Positions 26,440 to 39,423 of a stretch of 64,000 nt of DNA are shown here, one piece after another. Numbering within the stretch: position 1 is the first letter of the stretch; every line of letters begins with the position of its first letter. The notes under the pieces are model-generated. The model did not search any database and had not been told where the DNA came from. It worked only from the letters and a program-made list of their open reading frames with translations. The DNA is from Lateolabrax maculatus (taxonomy: Eukaryota > Chordata > Actinopteri > Acropomatiformes > Lateolabracidae), in NCBI GenBank assembly GCA_031216445.1, contig CM062219.1:14545001-14609000 (forward strand), given 5' to 3'. The position numbers and the translations under genes are program-made.

Positions 26440-26545
26440 TCCAATTTGGCTCTGCTAAAGTATTGATGAGGTCGGACACTGATGGTGATGACAATTAAAT
26501 CAATTATTGATGAAATCATTAGCATGTCAGCTGCAGACCGGAGAC
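26440..26545. promoter_or_regulatory. Candidate conserved non-coding element
   Basis: Contains TGATGAGGTCGGACACTGA, GACAATTAAATCAATTATTG and AAATCATTAGCATGTCAGCT: closely spaced homeodomain cores in a non-repetitive intronic block. Enhancer identity is inferred from texture only. Confidence 0.25.
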
Positions 26546-28399
26546 AAAGTGTGAGTGTGTGTGTACGCACCGTACACCTCTCTACAGGGGTTCAGTAATA
26601 CTTATTCAGAGAGCCAAAATGTCAGTCAGGCCGACAGCCAGAAGAGGTTTTATAAAATCCCTCCCCTTCTCTTTGAGATGCTCTGGGAAACTTTGTCCAG
26701 CTTCTGTATTTACACTGGACCTGCGTTGGTTGGCTGAGTCTGCAGCTTACAGAGTGCTTAGCTGCCTCAGAGAGTTGTTAGTACTATTAGTGTAATAGTA
26801 ACCCTTCTCTATTTAAGTGCCTGGTAGGGCTTGAAAGCTATTAGTGCTGTTATTGACTTTGATATAGTGTACACACACAGAGTTGAGACAAGACAGATGC
26901 CCATTTGGAGGGTACAAAGAGGCTCAGATGAATTACTTTTATTTAATGCCTGACCATTAATTTAAATGTATGTCAAAGCTCTTGACGCTTGCAGTGGGAT
27001 CTCTGATAGTACTTCAGGAAAGAATTAGACCAGATCAAGCTTTCTTTGTAGTGTTAACGACAGCAGCCACCAGAATATTCTGTTTTTCAAGTTTTTCTTG
27101 GCCTGGTGCACCAAACCAAAACTCATTTACAACATAACATGTTCAATTTAGCCAAATACACATGCAAGAATGATGCAAGAAACTGAAATGCTTGATCCTC
27201 TCTGTTCAAAATCATGAGAACTTTCCACTCTCTTTCTTTACTTAAGTGCCCAACTGGTTTAAGTACATGCAGGCTGGTATGGCTGCCATGTTTCAACGTG
27301 GCCAAAATAGTTTCTCCATCTGCCTCTGCCGCTGTTCCCCCCACTTGTGCGTATGAATGTGTGTACGTGTGTGTTCCTGTGCCTCTCTGCGTCTTGAGTG
27401 TGTGTGGTATGCTGTGGTTCCTTGCTGGCGCCAAATTTAGTCCAAGGCATTGAATCCCGGTCTAACTGTTGCTCTGAAGTCCTACCAGCACCGAGCCAAA
27501 CACTTCAACAGATGCCTCTGTGATCACGATACAGTACATAACGGCGAGTATATCGAAACATGTCCTAGACCAACTCGCGGCTGAGATCCTTCCACCTTGG
27601 AAAGCTCATACACATATAAACCTCAGACATCTGAGAGAGAGAGAAAAAAAAAAAAACGGAAAGAACTGATTTTTCCACTTGTTGGTTTCCCCCCAAAAAA
27701 AGACATGGAAGAAGATGAAAGCTGACACGAACAGCAAGACAAACACAGCAGCAGTGCAGGACAGAGGGCTAGTGAGGAAGTGAGGCACATTTCAATGGGT
27801 GCAACAAAAATCACTTTGTTTTGTGTGACAAAAAATGGGTGTTGAAGGCTATGATGTCATGCTGCAGGGTTTAAGTTTAAGAATTAAGTTTATTCACTTT
27901 TTGATTTAACGACTAAAAAGCAATCTGACAGACTCTCCTCAACGCAATTGCAGTTATCACAAAAACTGACAATGAACAAGGTTTATTTTTAGCTTGTTTT
28001 GCCTTGGTTAGCATTTAGACTCCCTCCACCGAAGCTGAAGTGGATGACCACAAGATAACTTGGTGAATGTGTAATGCAGAAATACACACTGTACACTGGA
28101 TGTCAGTAGGAATGGAATAAGTTCATATGTTACAGGTAACTGGCCTCAAAATGATTATAAAACACCCGGTCAGACCATTCAGGTTTAAATTTCAAATAAA
28201 CATCACGTTTATCGCAACTACTGTTGTGTTTACGTCACGCAGATTCATTAGTCAAAGTTCAATAAACTTGACCTTGGTGTGATGCAAAGGGGCAAAAACT
28301 GTTACTTTTTCCCACCCGCTAACTTAGAATTGACAATTTAATGGGACATGAATGAAAAACGTGACAAGGCAGAGAGAGCATGACAGAGAATGAGTGAGA

Positions 28400-28419
28400 C
28401 AGAGAGAGAGAGAGAGAGA
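28400..28419 (+). repeat. (GA)n microsatellite
   Basis: A short uninterrupted GA run inside a GA-rich stretch downstream of the paralemmin start exon. Confidence 0.85.
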
Positions 28420-28656
28420 AAGAGGGAACGAATGAAAGAGGCAGAGTTGCAGGAACTTTGAGGTGCCAGACAGTTAGGCGAGATATGGCACCGTGTGATG
28501 ACAGAAAGAGATGAAGTCAAGGTGAGACAGGGTGGCCACGAAAGCCCTCGCGTCTTAAGTCACTGACAGGCAGCAAGACAAACAGACAAGAAGGTCAAAG
28601 GAACATGAAGAGACGAGCAGAGCCAAAACAGCCATTTAAAACACACTCTGACTTAC

Positions 28657-28708
28657 CGCCAAGGCCTGCAGCCTCTCTTTGTGGAGCTGAGCCTCCTCAC
28701 ACGACATC
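28657..28708 (-). CDS. palm2: Paralemmin start exon (MSCEEAQLHKERLQALA)
   Basis: On the minus strand an ATG at 28,707 opens 17 codons, MSCEEAQLHKERLQALA, ending exactly at a GTAAGT donor in phase 0. ELHKERLQAIA is the start of PALM2 and QQERLQAIA of PALM1, so this is the usual first coding exon. The base before the ATG is a G preceded by a long pyrimidine tract and CAG (28,709-28,710). That is a believable acceptor, so the exon may also be spliced to an upstream exon (see 37,410-37,453). Without that splice, translation simply starts here. Surrounding DNA is strongly GA/CT-biased. Confidence 0.85.
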
Positions 28709-28990
28709 CTGAGGGGGAGAGCAGGGGAGCGGGGGTGAAAGGAGAAAAAGAGACGTGAGATCTCGGAAGACTGAGAGCCGGGGTCCCTCAGCGGAGAGAG
28801 ATAGAGGAGGGGAGGGAAGTAGAGGAGAGAGGGAAGAGAAGGAGAAGAGGAGGAGTATCCAGACGAGGTCCTTCCTCAGCGGTAATCCAACCAGAGAGAG
28901 GTAGACAGTGGGAGAGGGAGCTCGCACCGAGAGGAAGCAAAGATCTCTCATTCACTGGCCATGTGCCTCACGCTCAGCCCGCTGCTCGCA

Positions 28991-28991
28991 T

Positions 28992-29016
<25 letters not shown>
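28991..29016 (+). repeat. (CT)n microsatellite
   Basis: A CT run opposite in strand bias to the flanking GA-rich blocks. Confidence 0.9.
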
Positions 29017-29022
<6 letters not shown>

Positions 29023-29141
29023 ATCACCCACTCTTTCTTCTGCGCTCTCTGTCTCTCCTCCCATTTGTCCCCTCCTTCCATCCCTCCCTCTCTCTCTTTT
29101 TTAGGCATGAGCCATGTGTGATTAAACAGCTGGGAGGAGCA

Positions 29142-29144
<3 letters not shown>

Positions 29145-29213
<69 letters not shown>
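29145..29213 (+). repeat. (GA)n microsatellite, about 69 bp
   Basis: Uninterrupted GA repeat, 430 bp upstream of the paralemmin start exon with respect to its direction of transcription. Confidence 0.97.
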
Positions 29214-29219
<6 letters not shown>

Positions 29220-30199
29220 TGGTATGAAGGTAGGGGGGTGTGATAATAGAGAAAAAGGAATGAGAATAAATAAAATTGCAGAAGTAAGGAAAAGGGAAGC
29301 AGAGGAGTAATAAACTGAGACCAGACAATGGGAAATGGAACATTAACGGTTACAAAACTAAATCATTCTTTTTTTCAACAACTTCGCCCTTTATCTTCTG
29401 TCCAGTAGCTTTACTTTTTCTTATCTTAACTGTGGCTTGGTGTTTCGCACACTAACCCCTCCTCTCACAAACACTGATTGCTCGATTGAAGTATCTCGGG
29501 AAATGAAAATGACAACTTTATACCTGAAAAAGAAACCTAGTTGGCCATGTTTTGGGACAGAAGGCACTGGTGAAATGATATCACCGCATTATGACATGAC
29601 AAACCCCTCCCAGCGTCCTAGCCTTCATCCATATGTTATTTTGTTTAAAGTATTGCTGCTGCTGTAAGCGCTATTGCTGCAACTATGTACTGTTTTGCTG
29701 CTAACTGCCAATCACAGGCCACCACTGCACTGTAAGCTGACAATAGATGCACATTTCTCATGGTAGGGGTCATGTAATGTATTTCTCTCTCTTTAAAAAG
29801 AGAGACAAAGTGCCAAAGCCTGCACATAACATGTTACTATCGTTTATTCTGATCTTTGAATAATATTCTGTGAGACCACAGGCGGTGAAGCCGCCCACAC
29901 ACAAACAATCCTACAGCTGACTCTTCAGCTTCTATTTCTGGTCACTCTGGTCATACATTTATTCCAGCGCCTTTCATCAATAGAAGCCTCCTACTTTATA
30001 AAAAGGAACAGGACAGGAAAAAAAAAGGAAGATAATTGTGTCACTCAATGAACTGATGTACGCCTACGAGGCGAACATCTATGGAAGTACAAACTGCAAA
30101 AACACCTCTTTAAAAAGGCACGACACACCTTCATACACACTCACAAACACACGGGGACAAAAGCAGAGTTTGTGTAAATAGGTCACGGTTACTTGTGTC

Positions 30200-30790
30200 C
30201 TAATTTTCTTTTCTCCCTTTTTTAACTATGTTCACCTGGGTTTCATCCATTCATCTTGTACCTCCTTTCTTACACCTTTTACTTTATTTTCTTTTACTTT
30301 TCTTCCTATTTCACTCTATTCCTTCGAACCACATCTATTTTCCTTTGTTTTTACACTCTATTCTTCTTTACATCCCTTACTATTTTCCTCCCTTTGTTCT
30401 CTCTTTCCTTTGCTGCATTCCTGCCCTGCTTCTTACACTCGTCTTTCTGCATTTATGTCCTTCCCATGGTGCATCTCTGCCCTCTGTCCCTCCTTACTTC
30501 TTCCATCTTCTTTCCCTTTCAACCCCTTACCTCTCCAACCTTCTCTTCCTCCTTAACTGTCTCTTTCCAACCCTCCACTTCTCCCTCCTGTCCCCCTTTC
30601 TTCCAACTCTTCCTCTTCCTCCACATCTCTTCCCATCCTCTCTTTCCATGCACCCATTCCTCTTCATGTCCCACCTGTCCCTCCTTCCATCTATCCATTT
30701 CTTCCTCACACCTTTTCTTCCTGCTCTCCGTCGATCCCTCCCGTCCTCCTCTCTTATTCCTTTTTCTTCATCCCCCCTTCCACAAGGAGA
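30200..30790 (+). repeat. Long polypyrimidine (C/T-rich) tract
   Basis: Nearly 600 bp composed overwhelmingly of C and T in irregular order (CTTCC, TCTTTCC, CCTCC and similar). The low A and G content removes stop codons and yields overlapping 180-209 residue open frames made of S, F, L and P, which I do not regard as genes. Confidence 0.9.
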
Positions 30791-33175
30791 CGTCCTTATA
30801 AGGAGAAACAGCAGCAGCAGTCCTGGCCGACTCTTTAGGGAATACAGAAGCATGTAACCCACATAAACACACACACTCTCACACAGACACACACTGACAT
30901 AACAGCCACTGCGTTACTCCAAGAAAAGTGTATAATAAATAACTGCAGCTGGATCTGTCCTGTAAAGCCACTGGGCAGCTGCAAGACTTGAATAAATCAA
31001 AAAGGACACTTATTCAGGGCTCTGCTATAGCTTCCCTATTTGCATGTGAACTATTTAAACATTTAAGGTCCTCGGGGATTGTTAATGTTCAGAGGTGTTA
31101 GGGAGTTTTTAAAAGTCAAGTGAACCATATACGGAGAAGTGAAGGTGTTATATCATTACGGACCAAATGCACAAAGACAAAGCTTTGCAGATTCGGCAAT
31201 TCGGGAGTGCTGACATTTTTATTTGCTGATAAAAAGTTTGGATGTTTTTTGTGCATGAAAACACTAGAAAGCTTCTTCTTATTTTCAGTTTCGTTTTATG
31301 AGAAAAGAACAAAAAAAAATTGACTTTTAAAATATTTAATCTATTTCTACTTATTTAATATTTTTGATATAGGTGTCATTTTTAAGTTTGCAACAGATGC
31401 TATAAAAAAACTTATCTCATAGTTAATAATCATCTAGTTTAAGAGGAAAACATAGTACATACACATTACATTTGTTTGTCTTTATCAGTTTTATTTGACA
31501 CATAATTTTTATCCCGCTTTATAAGGTTTACAAACCTTGACTGGCAAATGGTATCCATGTAGCAGTTTGATTCTGAAAAGATTTTATTCTAACTTCCTCT
31601 TTCTTTGTTTTTTCAAAAGAGATCAAAATATTTATTTCATGCGTCCTGATTTCCTGATAAGATAAATAAGCACTACACTGTTTAAAACTGCACTAATCAA
31701 TATTTTTTAAGAATGTTGGGTCAAATCACTGTGTGTAATGTGTGTCACAGTGTGCAGCTCCCCTCAGTTTTAAGGAGTATTTTAGAGACGTACATTCCAC
31801 AACTTTACTGGTTTGATTCACTCTCATCGGCCCACTGCAACAATTTCCAAGATACAGCAGGCAGCTGTTTCAGTCAAAAATCTCTGACAAACCACAATAC
31901 CCTACCGGCCCAACACCAAACACCAGAAATAAACTTATCGACTAGTTGTGAATGCATGGACCATTTAGAGCCAGACATTTGTTAAGCGGAGACCAAAACA
32001 GAGCTACAAGAAGTGTGAATGTTGAACTTACATTCATTAGGTGAACAGGTTCAAGTTAAATATAATTTCAAACTGGAATTTCCTCATCTAAGGTTTGAAT
32101 GTGTAATCAATTGTTAAGTATAGTCTGAACATAGCTTGGCTATAAGGTGTAATGGTTGTTACTGTACTACGGCATAGTATAGCTGGAATTCATTTTATCT
32201 TTAATTTTTAAGTTAGCCAAGATTTGCCAAGACATTTTTTCGTTCTCAGTGCACGTATTCCGTTGGATAAAATTTACAGCACAATTTTAGCGTACTATAG
32301 GCTTACTTGGGGTTCACCATCAAGATACTAAAATAAAAAACAGTACTGTTTCACCCGGGGACCCGCCCTCATTAAAACATACATCTATGTCTTTAATGTG
32401 GGTACATGCAGGTTATAGAGCATGACCTGTTTGGGGTCTTGGTAATATATGGTTTATGTTATGAAACCAGTCTCAGCTCTGCAGCTGTCTGACTTTACAG
32501 CCAGCAGCAGTCCAAGACTTTTGGCCTCTCTGAGAGTCTTTGTTTGACCTGGATTTACACCAATCACATCATTATGTTGGCTGCTCACACTGTCATTACA
32601 AATCATACGTCCTTACTTTAACATTATTCAACTTCTTTATAAAATGTTCTATTTAATTTCCTTTCGAGCCCAATTTTCTGCCCTAACTTTTTAACTGTCT
32701 CCTCGCCCCCTAAAATGCTGCCACCTTCCCTCCCCCTTCAATCCCTCAATTCTGGCGTCAGCTACGTTGATTGGTTGCCGTTGGAGACAACAGCATCATT
32801 GTTCCTCTGCATCGCCACGACGACGCGATGACCTCACTGCACAGCCAGCCCAACCCCAACCCCCCTCCCCGCTCCTCACCCCCCAGCCCAGAGGTAATGG
32901 CCTCCAGATGTGGAACCAGAGGCAGAAACACACACACACACACAGAAATATAACAACATGCAAAGAGTAGGAAGGGGGAATGAGCAAATATGGACAAAGA
33001 AAGTAAGTCAGAAAAATGGTGTGTGTGTGTTATGTTAATGCGGCCATCTCTCCAGCCTTTCCAGAGCTGAGAACTCCCACATTTCAATTCTCCCCAAAAC
33101 AACTGAAACACACAGATAGAGCCACACATCTGGTACAGACTGGCCTCTGCTGCAGACTAAGTTAATGTTAATGTA

Positions 33176-33182
<7 letters not shown>

Positions 33183-33236
<54 letters not shown>
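33183..33236 (+). repeat. (GA)n microsatellite, about 54 bp
   Basis: Uninterrupted GA repeat preceded by a short GT run. Confidence 0.96.
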
Positions 33237-33239
<3 letters not shown>

Positions 33240-34302
33240 TGGAGGGGAGAGAAAAAGCAACCCAAACAGACATATTTCTATTGGAGTGCCAGACCTTGTT
33301 CTCATTCATATTTTATTCATCACTGAGGGAGGTCCATCTCTGTTTGTATGTCACACTGTCTTTCTGTCTGTCTGCACAGTCTGCACACACAGTTTAACTA
33401 AAAACTATTGAAAAGTATTTAAAAATCTGATCCCCTCACCCATCCCCCTTCATTTTCAGCACCCTTTCACCTCAATTTAATACGGCCAGTTTTCTGAGCA
33501 CTGCAGTCCTTGTTACAGCTAAGTATGTTTATTTTTCCACCGCAAAAGTATTATATATATATAGAGTACTTTAACCAACAAAAAAAAAACCCAATAACTT
33601 TTGAAAGTCACTGGCTCTCAGCAACTAATCAGATATCAGCTCTCCCTGATGCGACTCTAATAATTCAGTAATTCAGCCTGCTACAGCCACGCAAAGCCAC
33701 TAGACTCAGACTACAAGAACTGATAACTTTCAAAGCTGATGGTAAGCTCTGAAGAAATATTAGTGTTTTATTCCAATTACTGCAAACAACTTGATGAAAA
33801 GTAACACCAAAGAATATCCATGTTTTGCCTGTAAAAAGACTGCCACATACTATAGAGCCTCTCACATTGCCCACTATCACAATAATTGATAATAGAATAA
33901 GTAATTTAGTTACTTGAATTAGCACCTCTTCTACTGGTTAATGGTAAAGTGAGCTGCCTGTGTCTGTTCAATCTATTGTTTTATTCGTCTCACTCAATGA
34001 AAAATCATGATTTTATATTGAGAGAAAAAAATGTATGCGATGGCCATACACCAAATTTGTATTAGTAATTCTGGTATTTTCATTTTTATTGAGTGGAGAT
34101 AAAAAAAAAAGAAGAATTTGGGTAACGGAGTATTTTGGTTCATTGTATTTATTTGTCTATCCAGCTTGTTTATGTTTTAACATTTTATATGTTTTTTCTC
34201 TCTATAAAGCAATTGCTTTGAATTACATTTGTATGACATACTTTATGGATACAGGTGAACTTCTTGGAGTTATAAATACACAGGAGACCTAGTGAGCTTT
34301 GA

Positions 34303-34510
34303 TTTAGGCCTGCAACTAACAATTACTTTCATTACCACTCAATCTGTTGATAATTTTTGGATTGATTGATTGATTAATTATTCAGTGAAAAAAACAATTG
34401 TTCATCACAATTTCAAATTGATTGTTTTGTTCAGTGAATGTTTAGTATTTTTGGTTGATTACACTACACTAATCCAATCTGCTTTTTTTAAAATCCAAAA
34501 CAATGAACAA
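34303..34510 (+). repeat. Common teleost interspersed repeat (AATTAATCGA type)
   Basis: Begins GCCTGCAACTAACAATTACT and continues through TTTCATTACCACTCAATCTG and a GATT run to AAAATCCAAAACAATGA. Motif order matches the family seen at 6,165-6,366 in the opposite orientation. Confidence 0.7.
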
Positions 34511-36959
34511 AAACATAATAATAGCTGCAAAAATACTATGGTATTGGTGGTTTGCTTGGGTTGCCACCCTGTAAAACTGAATATGCTGAACTCATCCCAT
34601 CACTATAAAGAGTCTCTTCCCTGTAAGATTTCACTGAGTGTGCAATAAATAGCAACAGAGAATGAGCCATCTGCCATTGTGGTGTCTGCGCTCTACATGA
34701 CCACAAATACTACCCCGTCTTTCTGCTGAATCAGTGGACAACCCAGAGAGAGTACAGTGTATATGGTGATTAAAAATGAGCCCTTAGCTCTTAAGAAAAC
34801 AGACAGAGCTGTAGGATGTGACAGACCGAACCACGACAGCACTGTCTCATTTTCCAATTAAAACATTAACTATTGATGCACCGGCAAAGCATGTCTGCTT
34901 CATGCTACACTGCACCTTCTCTGCCTGCTTCATGGGTGCGGCTCTGACGCAAAAAAATATCACTCCGACCTGTCACTCAAACTGCCTGCCGACAGCTGAT
35001 TAAGACTCTCAGCTTGTAGGTGAGCTGCAATATAACAAGATGGCTATCCCTCAGAGCAGCTCAGCATCCCGTTATCGGACACATATACAGGGTTTTTAAT
35101 TGAAACCAAATATGCAAAGATATGTAGTATGTGATTACCATAATAATAACAACATACAAACCCTGTACAAGGACATAGCAAACTGCACAAGCTGCTCATT
35201 TGTCATATATGTGAGCATGCACCAAATTTGCAAAAAATAAGATGTTCATGTTGCACAAACCCCAAAACAGACAGTAGGAAAGCTAGCTGCATGAGATTAA
35301 GATGCAAGGTGACATATACCAAGTCCCTTCAGACCCCAAGGTGCTATACTGTAAATTTAGTTTGCAACACACGACTCTCCTGTGCCTTTCTAGTTTTCAA
35401 TAATTAGTAATTCAGTCATGCATTTCTGAGTTCCCTTTTGTTGTATAGCAGCCATATGAACTTCTCCACCGAAAGTAGCTTCAGTAGAGTACAACACAGT
35501 ACACCCACAAAGCTCTGAATGTTAAAGAACAACTCCCACTCTCCTGCTCTCACTACAGTCTCACTGTCACTAGTTCCTTACACACCAATTCATATAGCAT
35601 CTGATTGCAGCACGTTCAGGCGCAACAAAAAATGACCAACATTTTAAGGGTTTCCCTTTCATCTCAGTGAGACTCAGGAGGAACCAGTAGATTCATATGT
35701 TTGACTTCATTTCACTGTCATTGCGTAGATTTAACATTAATGGCATTGTCCTGCTCTTCAGTGGAGTTGGGGAAGGTTTACCAAAGATATTTCTAATGAA
35801 TTTATCAGTTAGTCGTCAACCTCAAAAGGTTTCTCTCCTGTTGAACTTTGACATATGGTTTGAAAAAACATAAATCTCACCTATGTGTGTTTTTCTTCAT
35901 TTGGTATTCCCATCACGTTGTATGATTCTCCTGCACCTGGCCGAGGAACTCTGTCAGCATTTTTCATGTAATTTGGGCCGCCACTTTTTGACAAATTACC
36001 ACACACTGTATAAAAGTAGAATTACTTAAGACGTGGACAAACCACATTCCTCTAGTTTTCACTCTTAATGTTTATTTCCTCAGTGGTGACATGAGCCAGC
36101 AAAAAAACTCTAGGTCAAACCAGGCTTACTGAACAGTTTTAGGACTGAATAACTCACAACAACAGCATTACTGCAGCTAGACGCTGAGGGGGAAACTCGC
36201 TAGCCTAGCAATGTTAGGCTACAAACAACCCACAATGCAATGCTCGCTTAAAGCAACAGGCCCACTGTGTAACCAGAAGCCTGAGAATTAAGAATCCCAT
36301 TGCCAATGACTGCGTCACTGTAATTGTTGTGCACATGACAGTTCGAGGCAAGTACTTGCTCCTTCAAAGAAAATATCTTGTGTTATAAAAACGGAGATGT
36401 CTTGTCTTTAAGTATAAAAAAAAGTATCGGCCAATAGGGCTATAATATTTAATTTCAACATAACTCCTCGGATGCACTGAGCATCACAAATTTATTGTAA
36501 ATGGATATTTTTCTTTTTTTCTTCTAATATATTTTTATTTTATGTCTTTTAAATGTGTAAAAATCAAGATAATATTTTTTCTGGAAATGCAGCAGAAGGG
36601 TCAGCTTGATTTGAAAATCTGCTGATGTTGAGCATCTCTGGTACTTGTGGGACACGTCATCAAAGACTGGACAGTCAGCATCAAAGGAGCAACATTTTCC
36701 AATCCAAAAAACCTACTAATGTTACACAATTCTTAACACATTATTAGTGTTTGCTTGATATTTGTCTTGCTGTTATTCTATTGTGTATAAGTCATGATTG
36801 CAATTACAAGTCTTTTTAGATGGATTTAAATTTTTCAGAGGCAGACACACAGATCACACACAGGAAGAAGGGGTCTGCAGCATGGCGGACTGTGCTGACA
36901 CACAGAGGCTGGACTACGCTTGCAGCCTCCACATTGACTATGCTAAAACATGCCACATT

Positions 36960-36961
<2 letters not shown>

Positions 36962-37000
<39 letters not shown>
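36962..37000 (+). repeat. (CA)n microsatellite
   Basis: About 39 bp of CA repeat. Confidence 0.96.
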
Positions 37001-37002
<2 letters not shown>

Positions 37003-37409
37003 TGCACATTCACACTTGCTGTATTTAAAGACAGGCACATGGGAGGTTGAATAACATAGTGAGGAAGGAGTGCAGGAGTGTTTTAGTAAAAAAGACAAGT
37101 AGGAGGGAAACACAGTGATAGAAAGAAAAAAATTAAGCAAGAGAGTAAAACCATGAAGGGTCGAGGTGTGGTAGGGTGAGAGGGTTGCAGAGAGAGTGTG
37201 AGTGAAGAAAAGAGCCAGAGAGAGGAGAGGAGAGGAGAGGAGAGGGAGGAGTGTACACGGTGTCTCCTTGCCAGTCATGACTGAGCAGCAGCCTCACCAT
37301 GACGGAGCTCCCGTTCCCATGACAACACAGCCTGTCAGATGGAGGGGAGAGACTGGGAGGGATGCATGCAGCGATAGATAGAAATTCAAGATGAAGAACA
37401 TCTACTCAC

Positions 37410-37453
37410 GGTGCTGTTGCTGTGCCGTTCCTCTGCAAAGGTGTGTCTGACAT
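37410..37453 (-). CDS. Possible alternative first exon of the paralemmin gene
   Basis: On the minus strand GCAGCCATGT gives a good Kozak start at 37,453. It opens MSDTPLQRNGTATA plus two bases (CC) before a consensus GTGAGT donor (37,404-37,409). Splicing to the acceptor at 28,709-28,710 completes a CCG proline codon and continues in frame into MSCEEAQLHKERL, adding 15 residues to the paralemmin N-terminus. The stretch upstream on this strand is purine-rich with some CpG, as in a 5' UTR. The phase match is seen in the sequence; use of this exon is inferred. It could instead be the first exon of an unrelated minus-strand transcript, or chance. Confidence 0.45.
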
Positions 37454-37742
37454 GGCTGCAGCACTCCCCCTCTCCTCTGCTCTCCTTCCCTTCTCCTCTT
37501 CCTCGTCCTCCTCTCCTTCACCCGTTCTCCGGTGTCCTCTTGACAGAGTTGTGTCCTCCTCTACTCTCTCTTCCTCCTTTCCTCCTCCTCCCTCCTCTCC
37601 TCCTTATCTTCTCCTCCTTCTTTCCTCTTGCCTTTTCGGTGTATGCTCGTCACGGCAGAATGTGTCAGAGCAGCTGCTGCTGCCGCTCCTGCATCGCCCC
37701 GCTCTGCCAGCAGGAGGGGAAGAGTGTAAGGTTTGTGTGTGT

Positions 37743-37743
<1 letters not shown>

Positions 37744-37786
<43 letters not shown>
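37744..37786 (+). repeat. (CA)n microsatellite
   Basis: About 43 bp of CA repeat. Confidence 0.96.
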
Positions 37787-37788
<2 letters not shown>

Positions 37789-39423
37789 TAGAGATAAAGA
37801 AAAAGTGGTATAAATCTGCAGGTGATGCTGTCTATGAGACAGAGAGAGAGAAATTATGGATTTGTAATAAGGGTGCAGGAAAGGAGAATGAGGTAAAAAA
37901 AGATGCTGTAACTATGAGCAAGTGTGATGGATGGAGATGAGAGAGGGAAAAAGGATGAGACAGAAGAGATGAAAGAGCGGGATAGAGAGCAGAGGATGGC
38001 AAAGAGGCAGCAGAGCGAAAGAGAGAGCCTTAGGGGAGTTACAGTATAATGAAAGGAGTGGCCAACCTGCTCATTCCGGCTGCTACCCTGAGAACAACCT
38101 TTCCCCTTTGAGACTGGGTAGGGATTCATTTAAAGAGGCAGATAGGATACTCAAAAACCCCTCCATGGTTAAAAAGGAAAAGAAAGTCCATCTTCGATAA
38201 GCAGGCTCCAGTGTCCTGCAACCCTAAACAGGATAAGTGTTACATAAGCCTCACAGTCAGCACACTGATATGTGATTTTTGAGACAACAATCCTGATTTG
38301 ACCATGACAGATACATTTCAAGAATATGGAGAGTCTGCACTTGTTTGAAAGAATGAGGACATGTCGCCATGGACAGACATTATCTTAAATGCAATTTAAG
38401 ATTCAAATCCTCCACGTGCCTGATTTGTACACACTCTAAAATCAGATTTGTTGATCTTACTCAAAAAAAATCTAGGAAACCGATTGCCTTGAAAAAAGGC
38501 AAGATTACACTGTAGCTCTTAACATTGTGCTACCTGTATTCTGCTGGCTGCAAACTAGTCAATCACATCACACAACAGCATGTTAACAAGGCAGATATCC
38601 TAACTCCATCATGTACAAAATCCTCTTACACTTCTAATGTAAGCTGTTGATGGCCATAGAACTTTTGGAAATTAAGTAAATATTCATGAAAATAATTTCA
38701 GATATCTTGAATGCGTGTATAAATCAACCTACTTTTGTGGTTAGTGTTATGTATTTTTTCTCATGACCAAACAGGAAAACATGAAAATGCACACACACAA
38801 CATTTTGTAGTCACTATTCAATAACTACTAACATTTACATTAAGATAACATTACTAGTTTGTTTTCTAGGATGCAAGATTGGTAGAGGCATTCTACATGT
38901 CAAAAAAGAGACAGAAATGATATATAACAACAAGCATTGGCCATACATAACACTTCTATTACTATTACCATTATTGGGGGGGGAAATCTGTGTTTTAGTT
39001 TACTGATTCTATCATCTAACTTATTCCCTGACTTGACATCTCAAAATCACTCTGCTCTACTCTACACAAGATACATAAGGTACACAACATAAACTGAAAT
39101 ATGATGTGGCCAAAATCATCCACCTGTGACTGTAACTGTCTAAGAATTTTGCAGTGGTTATTAGTTGCAAATATTTCAGGTCAGTTTAACAAAGTATCTA
39201 TGCTTGAGGATCCTTTACAGCACAGCCACCTACTGCAAAAGCGCATTTTTCAAGCTCTGAAGCTTTGGCCTCAGGTTACCTACACCCTAGGTTGAGCATC
39301 ACCCTCTGAGTGAAGTCAAAGGTGTTCAAGAGATTACCTCCCAGTGTGACACCAATGCTGGATGGTTCAAGGTGCAGGGCATTTGGGAACCCTATGAGGG
39401 CTTTCTGTGCTTAAATAATAATC

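Larger units (their letters stand above)
28709..37409 (-). other. palm2: Upstream region or first intron of the paralemmin gene
   Basis: This 8.7-kb stretch is a first intron if the exon at 37,410 is used, or otherwise the promoter-side flank of the exon at 28,657. It holds two long GA microsatellites, a 570-bp pyrimidine tract, a CA microsatellite, a copy of a common fish repeat at 34,303 and an AT-rich core (31.3-31.7 kb). No other exon was recognised. Confidence 0.6.

Noticed and set aside
30228..30857. Overlapping plus-strand frames of 209 and 181 codons
   Set aside because: They result from the near absence of A and G in the pyrimidine tract; composition is only S, F, L, P and H.
32758..33129. 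Minus-strand frame of 123 codons and CCAAT-like GGCAACCAATCAACG
   Set aside because: Frame is low-complexity and microsatellite-derived. The CCAAT and CRE-like matches are too short to call a promoter without a transcript.
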